Shown here: one piece after another, positions 1 to 4,860 of the stretch | Layout of the letters: each line of letters opens with the position of its first letter | How positions within the stretch are numbered: position 1 is the stretch's first letter | Source of the DNA: Methanosarcinales archaeon | Lineage (GTDB): Archaea > Halobacteriota > Methanosarcinia > Methanosarcinales > Methanogasteraceae | Reading direction: 5' to 3' | NCBI GenBank assembly: GCA_003661105.1 | Contig: QMVM01000170.1 | Location: 1 to 5,046, forward strand | Length of the DNA stretch: 5,046 bases | Notes under the pieces: generated by a model | Seen by the model: the letters and a program-made list of their open reading frames with translations, nothing else | Databases searched by the model: none | Told to the model about the DNA's origin: nothing | Position numbers and translations under genes: made by a program

Positions 1-453
1 CGGGTTGGCGCCATGTTTTCAACCGACCAGAATAAATTAAAAAGTCTCTTTTGTGATTTATTGTGGCGCATTTCGCGCCTTGGTAATAGAGTTCCAATCA
101 CCCTTGTTTTGGACAATGCCAGATATCAAAAGTGTAAAATTGTTTGGGAGTTAGCAAAATCTCTTGATATCGAATTACTTTACATTCCTCCGTATTCACC
201 CAATTTAAATCTTATTGAACGATTATGGAAATTCGTTAAGAAAGAGTGTTTGTATTCGAAATATTATTCCGAGTTCAAGGATTTCAAAAACGCCATCACC
301 AACTGCCTGAACCAGACGGACACCACCTACAAAGAAGAACTTGACTCTTTGCTCACATTACGGTTTCAGAGGTTTGGAAAAGCTCAAGAATGCTTCTTCC
401 ACATCCATTTTTTTGTCTCCTATTTCATGGCAATAGTTATCACATATTTCTAA
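1..453 (+). CDS. IS630-family transposase, C-terminal part (5' end outside window)
   Basis: This is the C-terminal half of a DDE transposase of the IS630/Tc1-mariner type (DDE_3 domain), which cuts and joins DNA at element ends. The frame is open from base 1, so the ATG at 13 is probably internal and the gene begins to the left. Two catalytic blocks are visible: LVLDNARYQ, carrying the second Asp, and PPYSPNLNLIERLWKFVKK, carrying the catalytic Glu, with the spacing usual for IS630. The first catalytic Asp is not in the window. The last 20 or so residues (after FGKAQ) are hydrophobic and unlike the tail I expect in this family, so the true 3' end may be altered by a frameshift or a truncation. 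The DNA is AT-rich compared with pyrC, which fits a mobile element. I could not identify the right terminal inverted repeat in 454-526. Confidence 0.85.
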   Translation, partial: RVGAMFSTDQNKLKSLFCDLLWRISRLGNRVPITLVLDNARYQKCKIVWELAKSLDIELLYIPPYSPNLNLIERLWKFVKKECLYSKYYSEFKDFKNAITNCLNQTDTTYKEELDSLLTLRFQRFGKAQECFFHIHFFVSYFMAIVITYF

Positions 454-526
454 ATAGAAGATGTCGGGATATATTAACTTTATCTCTTTGAAAAACTATA
501 TGTTAGCTTAAATTTACGAAAATGCA

Positions 527-649
527 TCACAGCTCAAACACCAGCACAGCCGTCAGATACTCCGCTCTGATCTCGTAGAACCCCGGCACCTGCATGGTGC
601 AGAAGTCCAGCATCTTCACTGCTCTCTTCACCCACCCTCTCTTAATCTG
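527..649 (-). pseudogene. Unidentified short open frame, possible C-terminal gene remnant
   Basis: A stop-to-stop open frame of 40 codons ends with TGA at 527-529. It has no convincing start or ribosome binding site. The peptide looks protein-like: a basic start (KRGWVKRAVKMLDF), then VPGFYEIRAEYLTAVLVFEL, which would suit beta strands of an extracellular domain. It lies between the transposase gene and pyrC, where insertion could have cut off an older gene. I do not recognise a family. It could also be a chance open frame; the only support is its amino-acid composition. Confidence 0.25.
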
Positions 650-655
650 TCAACC

Positions 656-663
656 GATATATT
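656..663 (+). promoter_or_regulatory. Candidate TATA box for pyrC
   Basis: The sequence GATATATT is centred about 33 bases before the first pyrC ATG. An archaeal TATA box there would start transcription near 685, giving a leader of only a few bases. It is AT-rich within a mixed surround, but I see no clear BRE, so this is a position-based guess. Confidence 0.3.
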
Positions 664-692
664 CTTTGGCAGGGGTATGAAAGGTAGAGGTC

Positions 693-2033
693 ATGCCAGA
701 TATGATCATCAAAGATGCGAAGGTGCTGCTGAATGGCGGACTTCAGCACGTCAATATCGCGATAGAGGACGGAAAAATAGTAAACGTCGCAAAGGTCGGA
801 GCGCGCATATCCAGCGGCGCAGAGGTGATCGATGCTCACGGCGCGCTGACGCTTCCGGGCGTGATCGATGCTCATGTCCACTTCCGGGATCCCGGACTTA
901 CGCACAAGGAGGATTGGTACACTGGCTCGTGTGCCGCTGCCGCCGGTGGCGTGACCACGGTCATCGACCAACCGAATACAGCACCTCCGACACTGGATAA
1001 GAGATCGTTTAACCTTAAACTAAAATCTGCGAAACGAAGGTCGATCATCGATTTCGGGATTAACGGCGGCGGCATTCCTTCCGCAAACCTTCCGGAACTG
1101 TGGGGTCTCGGCGTGACCGCATTCGGGGAGATTTTCATGGCGGATGGGGATCTATCTGTAAGCGAAAGCGAACTCGCGGATCTGCTGAGGTCAATTGGAG
1201 AACTTGGGGGGGTGGCATCGATCCATGCAGAAAACGGAGAACTGTGCAACCATTTCACTGAGGAGTTACGCAGGATACGCCGCCCCGAGACATATTCACG
1301 CGCACGCCCGAACATCTGCGAGGCGATCGCTGTCGAGCAGGTGCTTGAGATGCAGGAAGAGCTCCCGGTGCCGGTGCGCATACACATCTGCCACCTGAGC
1401 ACGAGGGAAGGGATCGGCGTAGTCCGGCGCATGAAATACGGAAAAAAAGAAGTCCCATTCACCTGCGAGGTTGCGCCACATCATCTCTTCCTCGATCATA
1501 AGGACTGGGCGCGTCTTGGCACGTTTGGGAAGATGAACCCGCCGCTTCGGAAGCGGTGCATGCAGCATCTCTGGAACGCATTAAACGACGGCACCATCGA
1601 CATCATGGCGTCGGATCATGCGCCGCATACCGAGGAAGAGAAGCGTGTGGAGATATGGGATGCGCCGGCAGGTGTCCCGGGCGTCGAGACGATGCTGCCG
1701 ATGATGCTTAATGCCGTAAAGCAGAACCTGATCCCGCTTGCGCGGGTGGTCGAGGCGATGAGCGCGACGCCTGCGCAGATATTCGGACTTGATGACAAGG
1801 GGCAAATCAGGCAAGGCTATGATGCAGACCTCATTCTCGTTGATACGAGTAACATCCGGAAGATAACGGTCGATCAACTCCACAGCAAATCCGGATGGAC
1901 GCCGTTTGAGGGGCGAGAAGGGATATTTCCGGAACTGGTGCTATCCCGGGGCGAGGTTGTGTACGATGGTGAGATCGCGGGCAAGAAGGGGCGCGGGAGA
2001 TTTCTGCGCGGGAAGGGGTATGTTGGTGAATGA
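693..2033 (+). CDS. pyrC: Dihydroorotase (class I, archaeal type)
   Basis: This enzyme interconverts N-carbamoyl-L-aspartate and L-dihydroorotate, the third step of pyrimidine synthesis, in the cytoplasm. It belongs to the amidohydrolase superfamily. Visible motifs: DAHVHFRDPG with metal ligands His61 and His63 and substrate Arg65; SIHAEN with His178; HICHLST with His231 and His234; MNPPLR (Asn282) for substrate binding; and ASDHAPH with catalytic Asp308. Where dihydropyrimidinases carry a carboxylated Lys, this protein appears to have Glu146 in FGEIFMA. At 446 residues the length is normal and the frame is intact. The start could be ATG 693 (AAAGGT 7 bases upstream) or ATG 702 (GAGGT at 687-691, 10 bases upstream); the two differ by three residues. 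Neighbours are a transposase fragment upstream and convergent minus-strand debris downstream, so no pyrimidine operon is visible here. Confidence 0.97.
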   Translation: MPDMIIKDAKVLLNGGLQHVNIAIEDGKIVNVAKVGARISSGAEVIDAHGALTLPGVIDAHVHFRDPGLTHKEDWYTGSCAAAAGGVTTVIDQPNTAPPTLDKRSFNLKLKSAKRRSIIDFGINGGGIPSANLPELWGLGVTAFGEIFMADGDLSVSESELADLLRSIGELGGVASIHAENGELCNHFTEELRRIRRPETYSRARPNICEAIAVEQVLEMQEELPVPVRIHICHLSTREGIGVVRRMKYGKKEVPFTCEVAPHHLFLDHKDWARLGTFGKMNPPLRKRCMQHLWNALNDGTIDIMASDHAPHTEEEKRVEIWDAPAGVPGVETMLPMMLNAVKQNLIPLARVVEAMSATPAQIFGLDDKGQIRQGYDADLILVDTSNIRKITVDQLHSKSGWTPFEGREGIFPELVLSRGEVVYDGEIAGKKGRGRFLRGKGYVGE

Positions 2034-2122
2034 TGGGACTGTGAAATGGGTGAGCGCACAGAGGTAACACCACTTGCTTTCGACAGCTTCGGCGCCAGAT
2101 TAATCCCGAGTGTTGCGCTTGG

Positions 2123-2202
2123 TCACAATTCTATCGTGCCGCCCGCCGCCTGCAGGATCATGAGCGCATCGAGCGAGGTGATGCGGTTGTCATGGCTAAG
2201 GT
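2123..2202 (-). repeat. Dispersed dockerin-3'-end repeat, copy A
   Basis: This is the shortest of three same-orientation copies (others at 3001 and 4005). Similarity to copy C runs from the stop codon back to about 2197-2202 and then fades. Confidence 0.65.
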
Positions 2203-2248
2203 CACTCTCGCAAGCTATTCGCTGGCATATAGCCACATTAGGGTTGCC
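2123..2248 (-). pseudogene. Dockerin remnant, copy A (second calcium-binding repeat only)
   Basis: The frame encodes one half of a type I dockerin: DLSHDNRITSLDALMILQAA, then GGTIEL and a TGA stop. Asp, His, Asp and the position-12 Asp form an EF-hand-like calcium loop followed by the short helix. The first repeat and linker expected upstream are missing; only about 18 unrelated residues precede it after an in-frame TGA at 2249-2251. It has no start codon with a ribosome binding site. It is very similar in DNA to copy C at 4005 (about 10 mismatches in 75 bases by eye). It lies just downstream of the protease gene, which ends at 2266, and converges on pyrC. A dockerin normally anchors secreted proteins to cohesins; this piece alone is unlikely to be expressed. 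Confidence 0.7.
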
Positions 2249-2265
2249 TCATTGTTTCAATTCAC

Positions 2266-2674
2266 TTAACCTTGCCGTTCGATATGGATTTCTGTTTCAT
2301 CAAATCTCATATTGAACTGTCCGAATACATCCAATCTACCAAGAATGAAGGGAATATCATCGTGCTCCGTAAAGATGCATCTGACCGGTATCCATTCTCC
2401 AGCGAGTTTTATGGTTATCAGTGATTTCCAGACTCTTGAACTGCCACCAGCGCCGTACATCTCATGATAACACTTTATCGGAGTCTCTTCAAACAGACAT
2501 CTCGCATAATTTGGCAGAGTTGTGATATCGGCACCAGTATCCACAAGAAACATCTCTGATAACACCATACTTCGTTTGCAAGGATATCGGAATCTCAGGA
2601 TAAACAACCTCACAATCGAACGTTAAGAGGTACCTCCTGCTGTACGGATACTTAACTACAGAGCTGATAGACAC
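2266..2674 (-). pseudogene. Retropepsin-like aspartic protease, frameshifted
   Basis: A small single-domain aspartic protease of the retropepsin type, which would act as a homodimer. The C-terminal part holds FLVDTGADITTLP with catalytic Asp in DTGA, and later FILGRLDVFGQFNM, the usual ILG block before the last strands. The N-terminal part (KYPYSRRYLLTFDCEVVYPEIP) is in another frame, 2674 down to about 2557. The frames join near 2553-2557, where AGAG stands in place of an expected AGAGAG; restoring two bases gives about 136 continuous residues. The start is GTG at 2674, seven bases after GAGGAG. It overlaps the DUF5678-like gene by 23 bases, so translation is probably coupled. A shorter protein from ATG 2613 or an internal ATG is possible but would lack the N-terminal strands. 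The frameshift may be real decay, recoding or a sequence error. Confidence 0.75.
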
Positions 2675-2852
2675 AAACAGACTCCTCAGGCGGTATAAAT
2701 CTGAATATAAGATGCTTATTCCCGAGCAAACCGTTCTCTTTCACGGTTTCAAATACCTTCTTGAACGTTTTATCATGAGCTACAACGGTATCATCGATGC
2801 ACGCTATATGACCGCTTCCGTACCTTCTGTACAATTCTCTAATATCCATCAT
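2652..2852 (-). CDS. Small DUF5678-like protein
   Basis: An intact gene of 65-66 residues. The pattern ELYRRYGSGHIACIDDTVVAHDKTFKKVFETVKENG, then KHLIFRFIPPEE, matches what I recall of DUF5678: a short alpha/beta protein with a 'YxGkyvAivgdeVvasgkdfeevfe' core and a terminal 'liafvPeee'. The function of the family is unknown to me. Two start codons are adjacent (ATG 2852 and ATG 2849); GGAGGTG at 2858-2864 is 5 or 8 bases away, and the second ATG is slightly better placed. It is the first gene of a two-gene unit with the aspartic protease, whose start lies inside its 3' end. The first-gene position, small size and overlap resemble an antitoxin, but that role is inference. Confidence 0.75.
   Translation of the reverse strand: MMDIRELYRRYGSGHIACIDDTVVAHDKTFKKVFETVKENGLLGNKHLIFRFIPPEESVCVYQLCS
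2682..2687 (-). promoter_or_regulatory. Ribosome binding site of the protease gene
   Basis: GAGGAG on the minus strand lies inside the DUF5678-like gene, seven bases before GTG 2674. It supports that GTG as the start and supports coupled translation of the pair. Confidence 0.55.
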
Positions 2853-2857
2853 GATGC

Positions 2858-2864
2858 CACCTCC
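2858..2864 (-). promoter_or_regulatory. Ribosome binding site of the DUF5678-like gene
   Basis: GGAGGTG is an almost full match to the archaeal 16S rRNA tail. Spacing is 5 bases to ATG 2852 and 8 to ATG 2849. Confidence 0.7.
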
Positions 2865-2886
2865 TGATGTCAGGGATCTCGTATTT

Positions 2887-2895
2887 TCTATATGA
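2887..2895 (-). promoter_or_regulatory. Candidate TATA box for the DUF5678/protease unit
   Basis: On the minus strand this reads CATATAGA within an AT-rich run. A start about 25 bases downstream would fall near 2866, giving a 14-17 base leader that just contains the ribosome binding site. The same geometry is seen at the promoter of the plus-strand gene at 4861. Confidence 0.4.
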
Positions 2896-3000
2896 CATAG
2901 CCAAAGTCAGATCTAATAACAGTTTCGGCGTCGCGTTGCCGCTGCCTCTGGCGATGGTGGCTGCAATGTCGCTGTCGTATTTTGTATTGATGTGGAAGAG

Positions 3001-3172
3001 TTAGAGCATGATTGCGCCGCCCGCCGCCTGCATGATTATGAGAGCGCCCGGGCGATGTGATGCGGCGGTCAATATCTACGTCTGCTGCGGGGTTCCAGCC
3101 GCCGGTGGCTGCGAGATCGAGCGCGATCGCGGCGTCGGCGGGGTGAGGATGTCATCGGAGTTGAGGTCGCCG
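3001..3172 (-). repeat. Dispersed dockerin-3'-end repeat, copy B
   Basis: It is alignable by eye with copy C over the full two-repeat dockerin (3001-3172 against 4005-4175), apart from two single-base deletions and substitutions. The best-conserved stretch is 3098-3140. Confidence 0.65.
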
Positions 3173-3427
3173 CGTAGGGGTTCGCAGTATGCCGTGAGCG
3201 TCGCAGTTGTGGTACGCCCTGTGCCGTTAGTCGCAACCACGGTGATCATATTCTCGCCTTCCGAGAGTTGTGGCATTTGCGCCCCAAGCAAGCGTCCCGT
3301 TTGCAGGCTCGCCGTTTACCATGACTAATGCGATGCCGGATGTGTCCAAGGCTGTGCCTGCGATGGTGATTGTGGGCGCGTGGGTGGTGTTTGGGGCAGG
3401 TGGGGTGATGGTGGTGTTTGAGTTCAT
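3001..3427 (-). pseudogene. Ig-like plus dockerin secreted-protein pseudogene (copy B)
   Basis: After repair of frameshifts this encodes an Ig-like/glucodextranase-B-like repeat followed by a two-repeat dockerin. Segment 1 (3427 to about 3266) has PAPNTTHAPTITIAGTALD and IALVMVNGEPANGTLAWGANA. Segment 2 continues LSEGENMITVVATNGTGRT and YCEPLRGDLNSDDILTP. Segment 3 gives ADAAIALDLAATGGWNPAAD then VDIDRRITS. Segment 4 gives ALIIMQAAGGAIML and TAA. Lesions: two bases lost near 3262-3268, one near 3139-3144, one near 3045-3052. The calcium ligands are largely kept in both repeats. No signal peptide is present: the frame opens at ATG 3427, only nine bases after the RelE stop, so the N-terminus is missing. 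The family is secreted and cohesin-binding; this copy is dead unless the lesions are sequence errors. Confidence 0.75.
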
Positions 3428-3436
3428 CCCTTCAAA

Positions 3437-3739
3437 TCATTCACCCGGATCCTCTTTAAATGAGAACAGCATGAGTCCGTATACCTCCTTCCTATGTCCA
3501 AAAGCAACCAGTGTCACTGTGCTTTTAGTCTCATCTACACTATATATGAGTCTGTATTTCCCCTTTACTCGGAGTGACCTGTGATAAGAGAGTCGGTATT
3601 TCAGGGGCTTTCCTGAATATGGTAGATCACGTAGTTTCTCCACCTTCTTCATCAACTCCCCCATTAGCGCTTTATCTTTCTTTTTAAACCTTTCAATCTG
3701 TTTTTTGAATGTGCTGGTGTACAACAGATCGTAGTTCAC
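3437..3739 (-). CDS. relE: RelE/ParE-family toxin
   Basis: A 100-residue toxin of the RelE/ParE superfamily. RelE members cut mRNA in the ribosome and ParE members act on gyrase; the closeness to RelE/YoeB is by pattern only. It starts NYDLLYTSTFKKQIERFKKK (the first strand and helix), has SYHRSLRVKGKYRLIYSVDE in the core, and ends with VTLVAFGHRKEVYGL, the typical last strand with basic residues. I chose GTG 3739 because GGGGTGA ends four bases before it and the family begins at this point; an upstream TTG at 3754 would add five unneeded residues. The ribosome binding site overlaps the antitoxin stop, and the intergenic gap is four bases, so the two genes are translationally coupled. The frame is intact and the DNA AT-rich. 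Confidence 0.9.
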   Translation of the reverse strand: MNYDLLYTSTFKKQIERFKKKDKALMGELMKKVEKLRDLPYSGKPLKYRLSYHRSLRVKGKYRLIYSVDETKSTVTLVAFGHRKEVYGLMLFSFKEDPGE

Positions 3740-3743
3740 AACA

Positions 3744-3750
3744 TCACCCC
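3744..3750 (-). promoter_or_regulatory. Ribosome binding site of the RelE-family toxin gene
   Basis: GGGGTGA includes the antitoxin TGA stop codon and lies four bases before GTG 3739. It decides the toxin start and implies that ribosomes ending the antitoxin can restart on the toxin. Confidence 0.6.
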
Positions 3751-3968
3751 ACAAACAGATTATTTAGATCATCTTCGGTCTTTATTTCGAATGTCTTTCC
3801 TTCTTCAATATCTGTTTCACTTTCCCTTATCTGTTTCATCAGATTTTTATCACTTAAGACCTCCAGGGTCTCCATCAGAGATTCCACCACATCAATCAGA
3901 TTTTCAAAATCTGCTTTGCGCAGCACCACGTTCTCCTCTACTTCTTTTATTCTCACAACATTTACCAT
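3744..3968 (-). CDS. Cognate antitoxin of the RelE-family toxin (RelB/Phd-like)
   Basis: A 74-residue, acidic, mostly helical protein, first gene of the toxin operon. It begins MVNVVRIKEVEENVVLRKADF, has a long helix (ENLIDVVESLMETLEVLSDK, then NLMKQIRESETDIEEGKTFE) and ends EDDLNNLFVG. The central 'vilkk-dFekLie...etle.lsd..am..ir.ae.dieeGk' pattern is that of archaeal RelB/Phd-like antitoxins; the C-terminal acidic part would wrap the toxin. ATG 3968 follows GGAGGTGA by four bases, an excellent site. It probably represses its own operon, as is usual for this family, but I see no clear operator palindrome. It begins 36 bases after the stop of the dockerin fragment. Confidence 0.85.
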   Translation of the reverse strand: MVNVVRIKEVEENVVLRKADFENLIDVVESLMETLEVLSDKNLMKQIRESETDIEEGKTFEIKTEDDLNNLFVG

Positions 3969-3972
3969 TTTA

Positions 3973-3980
3973 TCACCTCC
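3973..3980 (-). promoter_or_regulatory. Ribosome binding site of the antitoxin gene
   Basis: GGAGGTGA is a full anti-16S match, four bases before ATG 3968. It is the strongest translation signal in the window. Confidence 0.75.
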
Positions 3981-4004
3981 AACATTTCTGTTTTATTCGG
4001 CGAG

Positions 4005-4175
4005 TCATAATTCTATCGCCCCTGCCGCCGCCTGCATGATCATGAGCGCATCGAGCGATGTGATGCGGCTGTCGTGGTTCACATCTGCATTCGCGTCCCA
4101 GCCGCCGGTGGCTGCGAGCTGGAGCGCGATTGCGGCGTCGGCGGGGGTGATCTGGCTGTCGCCGTTGAGGTCGCC
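4005..4175 (-). repeat. Dispersed dockerin-3'-end repeat, copy C
   Basis: The most complete of the three copies. It matches copy A over its first 75-80 bases and copy B throughout. Confidence 0.65.
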
Positions 4176-4247
4176 TTTCAGCGACGTATCGCCGCCCCAT
4201 GGTTGTATGAGTAGATATCTGTCCACAACCTCCCAGTCTGAAGTCAT
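4005..4247 (-). CDS. Dockerin-domain fragment, copy C (complete two-repeat dockerin)
   Basis: An open frame of 80 residues ending in an intact type I dockerin. Repeat 1 is GDLNGDSQITPADAAIALQL and repeat 2 is ADVNHDSRITSLDALMIMQA, both with Asp/Asn/Asp and position-12 Asp calcium ligands, joined by AATGGWDAN. About 24 residues precede it (SDWEVVDRYLLIQPWGGD). ATG 4247 has no ribosome binding site, and in the same frame a TGA at 4254-4256 separates it from 38 more open codons (for example GGSNAFLRVFSYVGNGCGAG). It is therefore probably the 3' end of a larger secreted-protein gene cut by a nonsense mutation rather than a stand-alone gene. Dockerins bind cohesins on secreted or cell-surface scaffolds. 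The antitoxin gene follows 36 bases after the stop. Confidence 0.7.
   Translation of the reverse strand: MTSDWEVVDRYLLIQPWGGDTSLKGDLNGDSQITPADAAIALQLAATGGWDANADVNHDSRITSLDALMIMQAAAGAIEL
4006..4015 (-). promoter_or_regulatory. Possible TATA box of the RelE operon inside the dockerin 3' end
   Basis: On the minus strand this reads TAGAATTATG, the last dockerin codons and stop. A start about 26 bases downstream would give a leader of about 15 bases with the ribosome binding site, as seen at the other two modules. The match to a TATA box is weak. A nearer AT run at 3990-3997 would give a leaderless start that excludes the strong binding site. Confidence 0.25.
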
Positions 4248-4351
4248 GCGAGCTCAAGTCAGCGCGCCCGCGCCGCAACCATTGCCCACGTAGCTAAACA
4301 CCCTCAGAAAAGCATTCGATCCTCCTGTCTGGTTATATCCGTTCATGATCA

Positions 4352-4793
4352 TCAACATCCGAGACGCCACTCACCCCATCCATCTTCTAACATAAAAAGG
4401 TAACCCATCTGCCACACACTCCGCACAACCGCTGCACATATACCACCCCACACCAGAACCCCCGTCCCGCCCGAGACCAGCAGAATCGCCATCAGCACAC
4501 ACAATCAGGCGACTCTATCCGGCACGGCCCCGCGCACCCGAGGAACCTCCGTGATGTCAGATCAACAAAACAAACATATCCCCGGGGCGAACGGCCACGC
4601 CTGAGAACCCTACAGACCCGGGACCCTATATCGCTATGCGCACCCGCGGGACGCACCCGATCTCACTCACCCCGGCGACACCCGGGCTTGCCCGCGCCGC
4701 CATCCACTCGATCTGCGGCGTATGCGCCCCTGCCCGCATTCTCGCCCGAAAGAGCCCGGGTTCGCAAACAATCCACAAAAACCCCGCCGCCCG
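4352..4793 (-). pseudogene. Decayed surface-protein gene with C-terminal membrane segment
   Basis: One reading path runs through this GC-rich stretch, broken by two stops and one frameshift. In order: WIVCEPGLFRARMRAGAH, TPQIEWMAARASPGVAGVSE, IGCVPRVRIAI, TAG (4626-4628), then in the same frame GPGSVGFSGVAVRPGDMFVL. Near 4557-4562 two bases appear lost; the path goes on as SDITEVPRVRGAVPDRVA, TGA (4505-4507), then in frame MAILLVSGGTGVLVWGGICA, AVVRSVWQMGYLFMLEDG and TGA at 4352-4354. The hydrophobic segment would be a C-terminal transmembrane anchor. The upstream part ends at a TAA (4794-4796) where AT-rich DNA begins. I do not recognise the family; calling it a surface protein rests on the anchor and strand-like composition. 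Chance is possible for each piece, less so for the whole path. This accounts for the long stretch between the dockerin fragment and the gene at 4861. Confidence 0.45.
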
Positions 4794-4815
4794 TTATCAG
4801 AAATTGTCGAACATA

Positions 4816-4825
4816 AATTATATAA
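4816..4825 (+). promoter_or_regulatory. TATA box of the small gene at 4861
   Basis: AAATTATATA sits in an AT-rich run preceded by purine-rich GAACATAA, which may act as a BRE. Transcription would begin near 4846, leaving a leader of about 15 bases that contains the ribosome binding site. It is the best promoter in the window. Confidence 0.55.
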
Positions 4826-4849
4826 CTGACTTATGGCGTATACTCTTGT

Positions 4850-4856
4850 GAGGTGA
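4850..4856 (+). promoter_or_regulatory. Ribosome binding site of the small gene at 4861
   Basis: GAGGTGA lies four bases before ATG 4861 and fixes the start. Confidence 0.7.
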
Positions 4857-4860
4857 AAAT

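Larger units (their letters stand above)
2839..3000 (-). other. Open frame directly after the copy B dockerin stop, unidentified
   Basis: The frame of the copy B dockerin stays open for 53 codons past its TAA at 3001-3003 and ends with TAG at 2839-2841, overlapping the start of the DUF5678-like gene. It has no start codon with a ribosome binding site. The middle (YDSDIAATIARGSGNATPK, then LLLDLTLAMSYRKYEIP) looks protein-like, but I recognise no family. The last part overlaps the promoter and ribosome binding site of the next gene, so at best it is a remnant. A chance open frame is equally likely. Confidence 0.2.

Noticed and set aside
872..1462. Long open frame of 196 codons on the minus strand inside pyrC
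   Set aside because: It is antisense to a fully conserved dihydroorotase; its peptide is low in recognisable pattern and comes from the GC-rich codons of pyrC.
2034..2122. Terminator or RNA gene between pyrC and dockerin copy A
   Set aside because: I see no strong hairpin or T-rich run and nothing resembling tRNA or a known RNA.
2046..2315. Plus-strand open frame directly after pyrC
   Set aside because: It runs antisense through dockerin copy A and the protease 3' end, and shows no motif or ribosome binding site.
3008..3584. Two overlapping plus-strand open frames over the Ig-like/dockerin pseudogene and toxin end
   Set aside because: They are antisense to recognisable dockerin, Ig-like and RelE sequence and show no motif of their own.
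2123..4175. CRISPR array from the three spaced similar sequences
   Set aside because: The copies are long, 0.9-1.0 kb apart, of different length and clearly protein-coding dockerins.
3709..4293. Plus-strand open frame of 194 codons across the antitoxin and dockerin
   Set aside because: Ser/Phe-rich translation that is the complement of the antitoxin gene and dockerin fragment, both well supported on the other strand.
4254..4628. Use of TGA or TAG as sense codons in the minus-strand pseudogenes
   Set aside because: The same stretches also carry frameshifts, and the intact genes here end in standard stops, so decay is the simpler explanation.
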